DNA from: Pseudomonadota bacterium
GTDB taxonomy: Bacteria > Pseudomonadota > Alphaproteobacteria > Kiloniellales > JACOMY01
Reading direction: 5' to 3'
DNA length: 38,596 bases
Assembly: GCA_029781795.1 (NCBI GenBank)
Contig: JAKOWB010000314.1
Location: forward strand, 1-38,596
Shown here: piece after piece, positions 27,045 through 35,711 of the stretch
Layout of the letters: every line of letters starts with the position of its first letter
Position numbering within the stretch: the stretch's first letter is position 1
Notes under the pieces: model-generated
Told to the model about the DNA's origin: nothing
Databases searched by the model: none
Seen by the model: only the letters and a program-made list of their open reading frames with translations
Program-made: the position numbers and the translations under genes

Positions 27045-27209
27045 ATGCGTCTCGTCCTCGCCCTTGCCCTGACCCTCGGCTTCGCCGCCCCGGCCTTCGC
27101 CAACTGCGGCGGGCACACCACGGCCAGCACGCCGCTCACCACCGCGGAGACCACCCAGCCGGAGCAGAGCCCGCTGCCGGCCCCGGTGGCGGCACCGGTA
27201 AAGAAATAG
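27045..27209 (+). CDS. Small secreted peptide, 54 aa
   Basis: 54-residue product with a clean signal peptide (MRLVLALALTLGFAAPAFA, predicted cleavage before Asn20), leaving a 35-residue mature part with one Cys near its start (NCGGHTTAS) and a Thr/Pro/Ala-rich tail ending VKK. There is no lipobox. AAGGAGG lies 5 bases before the ATG, a near-perfect ribosome-binding site, which supports a real gene. No family recognised. Confidence 0.72.
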   Translation: MRLVLALALTLGFAAPAFANCGGHTTASTPLTTAETTQPEQSPLPAPVAAPVKK

Positions 27210-27212
27210 CGG

Positions 27213-27548
27213 CTACCTGCCCGCGCCCTGGTAGCGCCTGACCTCGCCGTCCAGCCGGCCGGCGAGGAAGAGCGCGAACATCTTCCAGTCGCTGACGAAG
27301 GACCACAGCGGATAGGTGAAGGTGGCCGGGCGGTTGTGCTCGACCAGGAAGTGGGCGAGCCAGGCGAAGGCGTAGCCGGCCACCAGGGCGGCCAGCAGCA
27401 GCCACCAGTTGCCCAGCCAGATGGCAGCGACGAGCAGCGCCAGCCCGGCGCCGGTGCCGAAGAGGTGCATGGCCCGGGTCAGCGGGCGGCTGTGCTCGCC
27501 CAGGTAGAAGGGCCAGAACTCGGCATAGCTGCGGATCGAACGGGTCAT
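27213..27548 (-). CDS. DUF962 / Mpo1-like membrane protein
   Basis: 111-residue protein beginning [20 protein letters not shown]. It has hydrophobic segments at about 28-62 and the family motif [20 protein letters not shown], then [16 protein letters not shown]. The yeast relative Mpo1 is an iron-dependent dioxygenase that alpha-oxidises 2-hydroxy fatty acids, with conserved His residues; the role here is inferred. I take ATG 27548; an ATG at 27569 would add seven residues. Convergent with the small secreted peptide gene (3 bases apart) and divergent from asd. The 114-base gap to asd shows no convincing promoter. Confidence 0.78.
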   Translation of the reverse strand: MTRSIRSYAEFWPFYLGEHSRPLTRAMHLFGTGAGLALLVAAIWLGNWWLLLAALVAGYAFAWLAHFLVEHNRPATFTYPLWSFVSDWKMFALFLAGRLDGEVRRYQGAGR

Positions 27549-27662
27549 GATCTCGGGGCCATGGGGCATCACCCTTGCATTGCCGCGGGGGCGAGCGTAC
27601 CTCAGGTCCGCCGGGCCCGGGATAGTCCTTCGCCCCAACCTGAAAGAAACGAGTGAAGCATC

Positions 27663-28679
27663 ATGGGGTATCGCGTCGCTGTCGTCGGAGCCACCGGCAA
27701 TGTCGGCAAGGAAATGCTGCAGACGCTGTCCGAGCGCGCCTTCCCGGCCGACGACGTGGTCGCGCTGGCATCCGAGCGCAGCGCCGGCGCCGAGGTCTCC
27801 TTCGGCGAGGACGACACCCTGAAGGTGCAGGATCTCTCGAAGTTCGACTTCAAGGGCATCGACATCGTGCTCTCCTCGCCGGGCGCCAAGGTCTCGGCCC
27901 AGTTCGCGCCGCGCGCCGCCTCGGCCGGCGCCGTGGTGATCGACAACACCTCGCAGTTCCGCATGGATCCCGACGTGCCGCTGGTGGTGCCCGAGGTGAA
28001 CCCTGACGCCATCGCCGGCTACACCAAGCGCCACATCATCGCCAACCCCAACTGCTCGACCATCCAGATGGTCACGGCGCTGAAGCCGCTGCACGACCTG
28101 GTGCGCATCAAGCGCGTCGTCGTCGCGACCTATCAGTCGACCTCGGGCGGCGGCAAGGAGGCGATGGACGAGCTCTTCAACCAGACCCGCGCGATCTATG
28201 TGAACGACCCGGTGAAGCCGGAGATCTTCACCAAGCAGATCGCCTTCAACTGCATCCCGCACATCGACGTCTTCATGGACGACGGCTACACCAAGGAAGA
28301 GTGGAAGATGAACGTGGAGACGCGGAAGATCCTGGATCCCAGGATCAAGGTTACCGCGACCTGCGTGCGCGTCCCGGTCTTCATCGGCCATGCCGAGGCG
28401 GTGAACCTGGAGTTCGAGGGCTCGATCTCGGTCGAGGAGGCGCGCCAGGCGCTGAAGGACGCGCCGGGCGTCGCGCTGGTCGACCACCGCGTCGACGGCG
28501 GCTATGTCACCCCGGCGGAGTGCGCCGGCGAGGACGCGGTCTATGTCAGCCGCCTGCGCGAGGACACCACGGTGGAGAACGGCCTCAGCCTCTGGATCGT
28601 GGCGGACAACCTGCGCAAGGGCGCGGCGCTGAACGCCGTGCAGATCGCCGAGAAGCTCGTCAGCGACTACCTGAACTGA
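27663..28679 (+). CDS. asd: Aspartate-semialdehyde dehydrogenase
   Basis: 338-residue NADPH-dependent enzyme that reduces aspartyl phosphate to aspartate semialdehyde, the second step after lysC. The Rossmann motif is [15 protein letters not shown] at the N-terminus; the catalytic Cys131 is in NPNCSTIQM and the catalytic His243 in [13 protein letters not shown]. Length is typical. ATG at 27663. The TPR-glycosyltransferase gene begins 4 bases after its stop, so the two share a transcript. Confidence 0.96.
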   Translation: MGYRVAVVGATGNVGKEMLQTLSERAFPADDVVALASERSAGAEVSFGEDDTLKVQDLSKFDFKGIDIVLSSPGAKVSAQFAPRAASAGAVVIDNTSQFRMDPDVPLVVPEVNPDAIAGYTKRHIIANPNCSTIQMVTALKPLHDLVRIKRVVVATYQSTSGGGKEAMDELFNQTRAIYVNDPVKPEIFTKQIAFNCIPHIDVFMDDGYTKEEWKMNVETRKILDPRIKVTATCVRVPVFIGHAEAVNLEFEGSISVEEARQALKDAPGVALVDHRVDGGYVTPAECAGEDAVYVSRLREDTTVENGLSLWIVADNLRKGAALNAVQIAEKLVSDYLN

Positions 28680-28683
28680 CGCC

Positions 28684-30081
28684 GTGGCAGCGGACGGCCG
28701 GAACGAGGGAGAGGCGCGGCAGGCCGCCGGCGCCACGAACGTCGAGGCCGAGCGCGCCTTCGCCCGCGGCATCGAGCTGCAGCGCCGCGGCGAGCTGGAA
28801 GCCGCCGCCCGCGCCTACGGCGAGGCGCTGCGGCTGGAGCCCACGCACCTGCGCGCGCTGAACAACCTGGGCATGAGCCTCCGGGCCCGCGGCCTGCGCG
28901 TCGCCGCCAGCACCTGCCTGAAGCGCGGCCTGGCGATCGACCCGGACGATACCGGGCTGCTCGGCAACCTCGGCAATACCCTGCGCGAGCTGGGCGAGCT
29001 GGAGGCCGCCGCCGCCGCGCAGTACCGCGCCACCGCCCTGGCGCCGCAGTCGCCCGAGGCGCACATGAACCTGGGCCTGGTACTGCGCGACCTGGGCCAC
29101 CTGGCGGAAGCCGCGCTCTGCTTCGAGCAGGCGCTGCGCCTGAAGCCCGGGAACGCCGTGGCGGCCTGGGAGCTGACGGTGACGCGGCTGACCCAGGGCG
29201 ACTATGTCGCCGGCTTCCCGGGACTGGAGGAGCGCTGGCGCCTGCGCCAGCAGCGCCATCCGCACCAGGGCATCCCGCCCTGGATGGGCGAGCCGCTGGC
29301 CGGCAAGCGCCTGCTGGTGTTCAACGAGCAGGCCTTCGGCGACGGCATCATGTTCGCGCGCTTCGTCAGCCGCCTGAAGGCACTGGGCGCGGCGGAGGTG
29401 CTGCTGGAGGTGCACCGCCCGCTGGCCCGCCTGTTCGCTACGCTCGACGGCGTCAGCCAGGTGGTGGTGCGCGGCGAGCCGCTGCCGCCGGCCGACTACG
29501 CCGTCTCGCTGCTGACCCTGCCCGGGCTGCTCGGCCTCGGTGCGGACGAGGTGCCGGCGCCGCCCTACCTCAAGGCACCGCCGCAGGGACGCCGGACGCT
29601 GGCGCGCCCGCCGGGTACGCGCCTCGCCGTCGGGCTCTGCTGGGCCGGCCGGCAGACGCACCAGAACGACCGCAACCGCACGACCGGCCTCAAGCCCTTC
29701 CTGCCGCTGCTGGCGCGTGCCGGCGTGCACTTCGTCAGCCTGCAGAAGGGCGTCGCCGCCGCCGAGGTGGCGCAGCAGGGCGTCGAGGGCCTGCTGCAGG
29801 ACCTCTCGGGCGAGATCGAGGACTTCGCCGACCTGGCGAACTGGATGACGCAGCTCGACCTGGTGATCTCGGTCGACACCGCGGTGGCGCACCTGGCCGG
29901 CGCGCTGGGACGACCCTGCTGGACCCTGCTGCCCTTTGCCTGCGACTGGCGCTGGGGCAGAGTGGCGGACCAGACGCCCTGGTACGGCCGCATGCATCTC
30001 TTCCGTCAGAACAAGCCCGGCGACTGGCCGCAGCTCTTCACCCTGGTGGGCGAGGCGCTGGACCAGGTGCTGGCCGGCTGA
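28684..30081 (+). CDS. TPR protein with C-terminal GT9-like glycosyltransferase domain (copy 1)
   Basis: 465-residue cytoplasmic protein. About four or five tetratricopeptide repeats span residues 20-170 (for example [35 protein letters not shown]). The C-terminal half resembles heptosyltransferase/O-GlcNAc-transferase-like domains: [43 protein letters not shown], and [20 protein letters not shown] with the donor-binding region. It may glycosylate a protein or surface glycan; acceptor unknown. GTG at 28684, four bases after the asd stop. A paralogue follows 5 bases downstream. Confidence 0.8.
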   Translation: MAADGRNEGEARQAAGATNVEAERAFARGIELQRRGELEAAARAYGEALRLEPTHLRALNNLGMSLRARGLRVAASTCLKRGLAIDPDDTGLLGNLGNTLRELGELEAAAAAQYRATALAPQSPEAHMNLGLVLRDLGHLAEAALCFEQALRLKPGNAVAAWELTVTRLTQGDYVAGFPGLEERWRLRQQRHPHQGIPPWMGEPLAGKRLLVFNEQAFGDGIMFARFVSRLKALGAAEVLLEVHRPLARLFATLDGVSQVVVRGEPLPPADYAVSLLTLPGLLGLGADEVPAPPYLKAPPQGRRTLARPPGTRLAVGLCWAGRQTHQNDRNRTTGLKPFLPLLARAGVHFVSLQKGVAAAEVAQQGVEGLLQDLSGEIEDFADLANWMTQLDLVISVDTAVAHLAGALGRPCWTLLPFACDWRWGRVADQTPWYGRMHLFRQNKPGDWPQLFTLVGEALDQVLAG

Positions 30082-30086
30082 CCGTC

Positions 30087-31796
30087 ATGGCCGAGACCCC
30101 CGCGCCGCCGGCCTGGCTGCCGCCGCCCCCGGGCGCGCCGCAGCCGCCGCGCCCCAAGGTCAGGCAGACCAGCGGCGGCGGCATCGGGTCGGCGAAGGCC
30201 GGGCCCGCCGGCCGTCCGGCGCCAGAGGAACTGGCGACGACGGCACCGCAGACGACGCTGGGCGCGGAGGGTCGCCTGCAGCTTGCCAGCGAGCCGCTGA
30301 TCCTGCCGCCCGGCGGCGGCGCACAGCAGCCTCCAGCGGCGAAGGCTCCAGCGGCGAAGGCTTCAGCCGCGAAGGTGCCGGCCGCGCCGGCCGCCGCGCC
30401 GCCGGCGCAGAATGCCGGTCCCGCCGACCTCAAGGCACTGCGCCGGCAGGCGACCAAGGCGCACGAGGGCGACGACCTGGCCGGCGCCATCCGCCTCTAC
30501 CGCCAGGTGCTCGACCGCGAGCCGGACGACTCGCAGACCTGGAGCAACCTCGGCGTCGCGCTGCGCAAGGCGGAGAACTTCGAGGCCGCCGCCGCCGCGC
30601 AGCGCCGCGCGGTGGAGATCAAGCCCGAGGAGGGCAGCTACTGGTCCAACCTGGGCAACGCGCTGAAGGACCTGGACCGCGTCGAGGAGGCGATCGAGGC
30701 ACACCGCAAGGCGGTGCAGCTGCGTCCGCGCGAGCCGAGCTGGCGCCACAACTTCGGCGTCGCGCTGCGCGAGGCCGGGCTGTTCCAGGAGGCGCTGGAC
30801 GAGTTCGACGCCGCCATCCGCCTGGCGCCGGAGAACGACAACTACCGCTGGGACCGCTCCATCATCCTGCTGCACCTCGGCCGCTGGGAGGAGGGCTGGA
30901 TCGCCTACGAGTGGCGCTACCGGCTGAAGGAGATGCCGGAGCGGCGGCGCGACTATCCGCGCTGGCTGGGCGAGGACTTCAAGGGCCGCACCCTGGTGCT
31001 GCACCCCGAGCAGGGCTTCGGCGACACCATCCTGGCGACCCGCTGGCTGCCGGCGGTGAAGGCACGCGGCGGCAAGGTCGTGCTGATCGCCAAGCCGCCG
31101 CTGCTGCGCCTCTTCCAGGGCCTGCCGGGCGTCGACGAGGTGATCTCGACCGAGGACGCCAGGCTGCACGGCGTGCACACCTTCTGCTCGCTGATGGACC
31201 TGCCGCGCGTCTTCATGCCGACGCCCGAGACGGCACCCCCGCCGCCGAAGCTGACGATTCCCGCCGCGGCGCAGGCGCGGGCGCGCGAGTGGCTGAAGCC
31301 GGCCGGCGATCGCTTCACCGTCGGCGTGGTCTGGTCGGGCAGCGTCACCTTCAAGAACAACCGCAAGCGCGCGGTCGGCGTCGAGCGCTTCCTGCCGCTG
31401 GCGGAGATCCCCGGCGTGCAGCTGGTCAGCCTGCAGAAGGGCCCGCGCGAGGGCGACCTGGACTCGAGCGGCGCCAACGGCGTGATGCTCGACGTCGGCC
31501 GCCGGGTGCAGGACTTCGCCGAGACCGCGGCGGTGATCGACCAGCTCGACCTGGTGATCATGACCGACTCGTCGGTCGCGCACCTCTGCGGCACGCTCGG
31601 CAAGCCGATCTGGAACCTGCTGAACTACGTGCCCTACTGGCTCTACGGCTGGGAGACGGAGACCACGCCCTGGTATCCCTCCATGCGCCTCATCCGCCAG
31701 CCCAAGCCCTCCGACTGGGACAGCGTCTTCGCCCGGGTGACCGAGGACCTGACGGCGGCTGTGGCGGCCAAGCGCGCGGGGCGCTGGCCGGGCTAG
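30087..31796 (+). CDS. TPR protein with C-terminal GT9-like glycosyltransferase domain (copy 2)
   Basis: 569-residue paralogue of the preceding gene product. It carries a Pro/Ala-rich, probably disordered N-terminal 110 residues (including repeated PAAKA units), then TPRs at about 112-260 (DDLAGAIRLYRQVLDREPDD and so on), then the same catalytic-type half: LHPEQGFGDTILATRWLP, VGVVWSGSVTFKNNRKR, LVSLQKG and QLDLVIMTDSSVAHLCGTLG. The two copies have diverged substantially, indicating an old duplication. ATG at 30087. Its stop overlaps the stop of the converging MFS gene. Confidence 0.8.
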   Translation: MAETPAPPAWLPPPPGAPQPPRPKVRQTSGGGIGSAKAGPAGRPAPEELATTAPQTTLGAEGRLQLASEPLILPPGGGAQQPPAAKAPAAKASAAKVPAAPAAAPPAQNAGPADLKALRRQATKAHEGDDLAGAIRLYRQVLDREPDDSQTWSNLGVALRKAENFEAAAAAQRRAVEIKPEEGSYWSNLGNALKDLDRVEEAIEAHRKAVQLRPREPSWRHNFGVALREAGLFQEALDEFDAAIRLAPENDNYRWDRSIILLHLGRWEEGWIAYEWRYRLKEMPERRRDYPRWLGEDFKGRTLVLHPEQGFGDTILATRWLPAVKARGGKVVLIAKPPLLRLFQGLPGVDEVISTEDARLHGVHTFCSLMDLPRVFMPTPETAPPPPKLTIPAAAQARAREWLKPAGDRFTVGVVWSGSVTFKNNRKRAVGVERFLPLAEIPGVQLVSLQKGPREGDLDSSGANGVMLDVGRRVQDFAETAAVIDQLDLVIMTDSSVAHLCGTLGKPIWNLLNYVPYWLYGWETETTPWYPSMRLIRQPKPSDWDSVFARVTEDLTAAVAAKRAGRWPG

Positions 31797-32944
31797 GTGC
31801 GCCGTCCCGCCAGCAGCAGCAGGCCGAGGCCGCCGAGCAGGCCGGCGGAGAGCCAGAAGAGGCAGTCGGGGCCGCCCCACTCCATCGCCGCGCCACTGCC
31901 GGCCGGACCGGCCAGGCCGCCGAGGCCCCAGACCACGGCATAGGCGGCGCTGCCGGCCAGCAGGCGCTCGTCGCTGAAGCGGCGGCCGAGCTCGGCCAGC
32001 GAGAGCATGTAGACGCCGAAGCCGAGGCCGCCCCAGACGAAGAGCAGCGGCCAGGCGGTCCAGGAGACCGCGACCGTCGCCGGCAGCAGCAGCGCGATGG
32101 CGCCGGAGACCAGGCAGGCCAGGGTCATCACCCGCGCCGGCCCGATGCGGTCGGCCAGCAGCCCGAGCGGGAACTGCAGCACGATGTTGCCCACCACCAT
32201 GACCCCGGCGAGCAGCGCGGCGGCCGATTCGTCGAGGCCGCGCCCGGCGCCATAGACCGGCAGCAGCGACAGCACCGCCTGGTCGAAGAAGGCGACGCCG
32301 CCGACCACGGCGAGCAGGCGCCAGAGCTCGCGCCAGACGCCGCGCGCGCCCGCCGGCGCCGGTGGCGGCGCCGCGGGCAGGTCCCGGCCCAGGGCATAGA
32401 CCAGCAGCACCGTGACCAGGCAACCCGCCGCGCCGACCAGGTAGGGCAGCCAGCCCTCGATGCCGGTGGCCGAGAGGATCAGCGGACCGCAGGCGAAGCC
32501 GGCCGAGAGGATGGCGCCATAGATGCCGATGGCGCGGCCGCGCGCCTCGGGCCGCACCACCTGGTTCAGCCAGAGCTCGCCGACGACATAGGCGACGCCG
32601 GCCGAGACGCCGAGCGCCAGGCGCATGAGCGTCCAGGCGAGGTAGTCGTCGAACAGCGGGAAGCCGAGCCAGAGCAGCACGGCCGCCAGCGTCGCCACCA
32701 GCACGGTCGGCCGCGCGCCGCAGCGCCGCACCAGCGGCGTCAGGAAAAGGCCGGTCAGCAGCACGCCCAGCGCCGTCATGGCGGCGGAGAGGCCGATCGC
32801 CGCCTCGTCGTGGCCGCGCGCGCGCAGCGCCAGGGCGAGCAGCGGATAGGCCAGGCCCTGCGACAGGGCGAAGATCGTCAGGCAGGCGGTGACGACGACC
32901 TGGCCGCCGAAGCGCGGCGCCGCGACGGGCAGCGACTGGACCAT
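31793..32944 (-). CDS. MFS transporter (YcaD-like)
   Basis: 383-residue inner-membrane protein with about 12 hydrophobic segments. It shows the MFS loop pattern LTPLVRRCGARPTVL between segments 2 and 3, and GELWLNQVVRPEARGRAIG and LGLLADRIGPARVMTLA in the central and second halves, which resemble the YcaD/Cfa-type drug/metabolite family. The substrate is unknown. ATG at 32944 has AAGGA upstream. It lies 29 bases after the exported helical-repeat gene, so it is probably the last gene of the six-gene minus-strand run. Confidence 0.85.
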   Translation of the reverse strand: MVQSLPVAAPRFGGQVVVTACLTIFALSQGLAYPLLALALRARGHDEAAIGLSAAMTALGVLLTGLFLTPLVRRCGARPTVLVATLAAVLLWLGFPLFDDYLAWTLMRLALGVSAGVAYVVGELWLNQVVRPEARGRAIGIYGAILSAGFACGPLILSATGIEGWLPYLVGAAGCLVTVLLVYALGRDLPAAPPPAPAGARGVWRELWRLLAVVGGVAFFDQAVLSLLPVYGAGRGLDESAAALLAGVMVVGNIVLQFPLGLLADRIGPARVMTLACLVSGAIALLLPATVAVSWTAWPLLFVWGGLGFGVYMLSLAELGRRFSDERLLAGSAAYAVVWGLGGLAGPAGSGAAMEWGGPDCLFWLSAGLLGGLGLLLLAGRRT

Positions 32945-32973
32945 GGCATTCCTTGGGGGGCTTCAGCGTCCCG

Positions 32974-34830
32974 TCATGGCAGCACGGTCAGCGGCTGGCG
33001 CGCGATGACCTCGCGCTGCGGCCGCTCGACATAGGCGCGCAGCTCGTACTCCCCGGCCGGCTGGCCGGCAAGGGTCAAGGTGCCGTCGGTCTGCCCGCTG
33101 GTGTAGCTCCAGGCACCCCACTCGGTGTCGGGCTTGCCCTTCGGCACCACGGTGATCCAGTCGTTGCTGGCGCCCGGCAGGTTGCTGAAAGCGACGACGA
33201 TGGGCTGGCCGGCATGCACCTCGCCCGCGCTCACCGCTGGTGGGCCCGAGGCGGTGGAGACGACGGTGACTGCCAGGCGCGCGACCACCACGCGCGGGTT
33301 CTCGTAGTAGGCGCGGATCTCGTAGTCGCCGGCGCGCTGGCCCGGCAGGGTGACGCTGCCGGCCTCGCCACGGGTATAGGCCCAGTCGCCCCACTGCGTG
33401 TCGGGCGTGCCCTTGGGCGTGACGGTGAGCCAGGGGCTGCGCGCCGCCTCGGTCAGGCCGGCGAAGCCGACGAGCAGCGGCTGCATCTGCGTCACCGGCC
33501 CGGCCAGGGTCAGGGTGACGCCGCCCTCGGTCGCGGTCAGGGTTTCCGGCGGCGCGGCGGGAGTCTCGACGGCCGGCGCCGGAGCCGGCGCTGGGGCCGG
33601 TGACGGCGCGGGCGATGGGGCTGGCGATGGGGCTGGCGCCGCCGCCTTCAGCGCGTCGAGCGCGGCCTGCGCCTCGGCGGCGTGCGCGCCCTTGGGCAGC
33701 GCGGCGAGATAGGCGGCGTAGTCCTCGGCCTGGCCGCGTGCCTGCACCGCTTCCCAGATCGTCGCCTCGACCGCGGCGGGGTTGTAGCTGTTGGCCTGGG
33801 CCACGGTGATCGCCGGCGCCGTGCCGGGGACCAGGGCCGACGGGATGGAGAGCGCCGGCAGCCACTGGATGGCGAAGCCGCTGCGGCCGAGCTGGCGGTC
33901 CTGGTAGACGAGGAGGAGTTGGCTCGGCATCTCGACCACCGGATCGACCGCGAGCACCAGCGCGCGCAGGTTGCCCCAGGCCGCCTGGTCCTTCCAGCGC
34001 TCCAGCTCCGCCGGCAGCTGGCCCTGCTGCACCAGCGCCATGAGCTGCCCGAAGCGGGCCGAGATCTCGATCTGCTGGTCCTGCGGCAGGCTGCCCAGCA
34101 CCTCCATGCGCCGGCTGAGCTCCTGGTAGAAGCCCATGCCCGGCAGCTTGGCCCAGTCGGGGATCAGCGCGTCGCGGATCTGCGGCAGGCGCACGGCGGC
34201 ACGGCCGGTCAGGCCCTGGTAGTAGTCGACCACGGCCTCAAGGTCCTGGTCGGTGACGAAGGCCAGCACGCCGTCCCGCGCATCGTCGGTGAAGCGCAGG
34301 GGCTCCGCGCCCGGCGGCAGGCTGCTGCCGATCAGCCCGGGATCGGGCGCCGGGTCCGCGACCAGGCTCATGCCCTGGTCGTTGCGCGCGCGGTCCACCA
34401 GCGGGATGGTGGCGGCGTCGCTGCTGCGCTGCAGGGCCGCCAGCGCACCCTGGCGCACCGCCGGCACGGCGTCGTTCAGCAGCCGCGACAGGACCGGCGT
34501 GTCGCTGGCATCGGGGTGCAGGTTGCCGAGCGCGGCGACGGCGGCGGCGCGCACCTCGGCCGAAGGCGCCTCCAGGAAGGCCGCCACCAGGTCACGGTCC
34601 TGGTCGCGCCGGCCGCGGCCGCCCAGCGTCAGCAGCGCCTCGACGATGCGCTCGCGCACCAGGCGATCGGCCTCCAGGCAGACCGCGGAGTCCGGCGCCG
34701 CGTCGCAGGCGGCGTAGGCGAAGTCGACGAGGCTGTCGCCCTGGCCCAGCGGCAGGGGGCTGGCCGGCTCGTCGGCGAAGGCCGCGAAGGGCAGCGCGGC
34801 GACGGCGAGCGCGGTGGCGGTCAGCCTCAT
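32974..34830 (-). CDS. Exported helical-repeat protein with duplicated C-terminal beta domain
   Basis: 618 residues. A signal peptide (MRLTATALAVAALPFAAFA) is followed by a HEAT-like helical section at about 60-150 (AEVRAAAVAALGNLHPD, AVPAVRQGALAALQRSS), a region with no family I recognise, and a Pro/Ala/Ser hinge at about 405-435. The C-terminus holds two copies of a beta domain: TVTPKGTPDTQWGDWAYT...AGDYEIRAYY and TVVPKGKPDTEWGAWSYT...AGEYELRAYV. Similar beta modules occur in von Willebrand-type surface proteins of alphaproteobacteria. ATG 34830 overlaps the stop of the HExxH gene (ATGA), so the two are coupled. Probably a periplasmic scaffold or binding protein (inference). Confidence 0.75.
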   Translation of the reverse strand: MRLTATALAVAALPFAAFADEPASPLPLGQGDSLVDFAYAACDAAPDSAVCLEADRLVRERIVEALLTLGGRGRRDQDRDLVAAFLEAPSAEVRAAAVAALGNLHPDASDTPVLSRLLNDAVPAVRQGALAALQRSSDAATIPLVDRARNDQGMSLVADPAPDPGLIGSSLPPGAEPLRFTDDARDGVLAFVTDQDLEAVVDYYQGLTGRAAVRLPQIRDALIPDWAKLPGMGFYQELSRRMEVLGSLPQDQQIEISARFGQLMALVQQGQLPAELERWKDQAAWGNLRALVLAVDPVVEMPSQLLLVYQDRQLGRSGFAIQWLPALSIPSALVPGTAPAITVAQANSYNPAAVEATIWEAVQARGQAEDYAAYLAALPKGAHAAEAQAALDALKAAAPAPSPAPSPAPSPAPAPAPAPAVETPAAPPETLTATEGGVTLTLAGPVTQMQPLLVGFAGLTEAARSPWLTVTPKGTPDTQWGDWAYTRGEAGSVTLPGQRAGDYEIRAYYENPRVVVARLAVTVVSTASGPPAVSAGEVHAGQPIVVAFSNLPGASNDWITVVPKGKPDTEWGAWSYTSGQTDGTLTLAGQPAGEYELRAYVERPQREVIARQPLTVLP

Positions 34831-35654
34831 TTGCCGGCCGGATACGTGTAGTTGCGCGCCCGCTGCAGGAAGGTCACCGCCTCCTGGTACTTCGGGCGCT
34901 TCGTCATGCGCGTGGAGTAGTCGTTCGGGCTGCACTGCTTGTTCAGCTCGTTGATCAGCAGCGCCTCGACCTCGCTCTCCACCTTGTGGGCGTGCAACTC
35001 GGTGTCGAAGGTCTGCTGCACGAACTGCACCACCTGCTCCGGGGTCGGCGTGGACTTGCCGGCGAAGGCCTCCCGGCAGCTGCCGCCCGCCTGGTTCTTC
35101 CAGGTCGGCTTCAGCTTCTGGCCCTGGCAGTCCTTCACGTGCACCAGCTCGTGCGCCAGCACTGCCAGGTGGATCTGCTGGCAGGGCGAGGTGACTTCGT
35201 TGATGAGCATCATGTCGCTGTCTATCTCGCAGGTCGCCGGATCGGTCGAGCCGCCGATCTTGGGCAGGCAGCGCATGTCGTTGGCGAAGAGCTTCTTCTG
35301 CTCCTGCGGGATCTGATAGTCGCGCACCACGCCGAGCTCGTCCTCGACCGTGCCCCAGAGCTCGCAGAAGAAGATCTTGGTCTTGCCGTCGAAGGACTCG
35401 CGATAGGCCTGGTCGGTCTTGTAGCGCGCGATGCTCTCGTTCAGCGTCTTCAGCGCCAGCGGCAGGCGGTCCTGGTAGAGCTTGCCCTCGGCCTGGGCGC
35501 TGAGCTTCAGCAGCTTCAGGCAGTCGCGGCACTCGCAGGGCGTCAGCGAGGCCACCTCGTCGTCGGCACGCGCCAGCGGCGCCAACAGCAGGCACAGCAG
35601 GAAGGCCCACAGCCCGCGAGTCACGAGACCGGTTCGACGCCGTCCTGACAGCAT
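34827..35654 (-). CDS. Exported cysteine-rich HExxH protein (putative zinc metallopeptidase)
   Basis: 275 residues. The signal peptide is GLWAFLLCLLLAPLARA. The mature part has ten cysteines (positions 40, 42, 45, 97, 129, 142, 158, 176, 193, 241), consistent with five disulfides in the periplasm. LAHELVHVKDC gives His168-Glu169-x-x-His172, the zincin zinc-binding motif; Glu226 or Glu228 in HAHKVESEVEA could be the third ligand. Length and layout match no family I can name. The ATG at 35654 has no Shine-Dalgarno, and a GTG at 35624 would also leave a good signal peptide. Its stop overlaps the start of the helical-repeat gene. Peptidase activity is inferred from the motif. Confidence 0.7.
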   Translation of the reverse strand: MLSGRRRTGLVTRGLWAFLLCLLLAPLARADDEVASLTPCECRDCLKLLKLSAQAEGKLYQDRLPLALKTLNESIARYKTDQAYRESFDGKTKIFFCELWGTVEDELGVVRDYQIPQEQKKLFANDMRCLPKIGGSTDPATCEIDSDMMLINEVTSPCQQIHLAVLAHELVHVKDCQGQKLKPTWKNQAGGSCREAFAGKSTPTPEQVVQFVQQTFDTELHAHKVESEVEALLINELNKQCSPNDYSTRMTKRPKYQEAVTFLQRARNYTYPAGK

Positions 35655-35711
35655 GCCGGGATCATCGCACCGGCCCGGCGGCGCCGCCTAGCGGCATGAT
35701 TCGGGAACGCG

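Noticed and set aside
29936..33034. Plus-strand open frame of 1032 codons, the longest in the window
   Set aside because: Spans the second TPR gene out of frame and the MFS gene in antisense; its product is low-complexity Arg/Gln/Ala/Gly sequence with no domain.
33585..33645. Tandem Ala-Pro-Ser coding repeats as a possible recombination or regulatory element
   Set aside because: They encode the flexible Pro/Ala/Ser hinge of the exported repeat protein; ordinary low-complexity linker.
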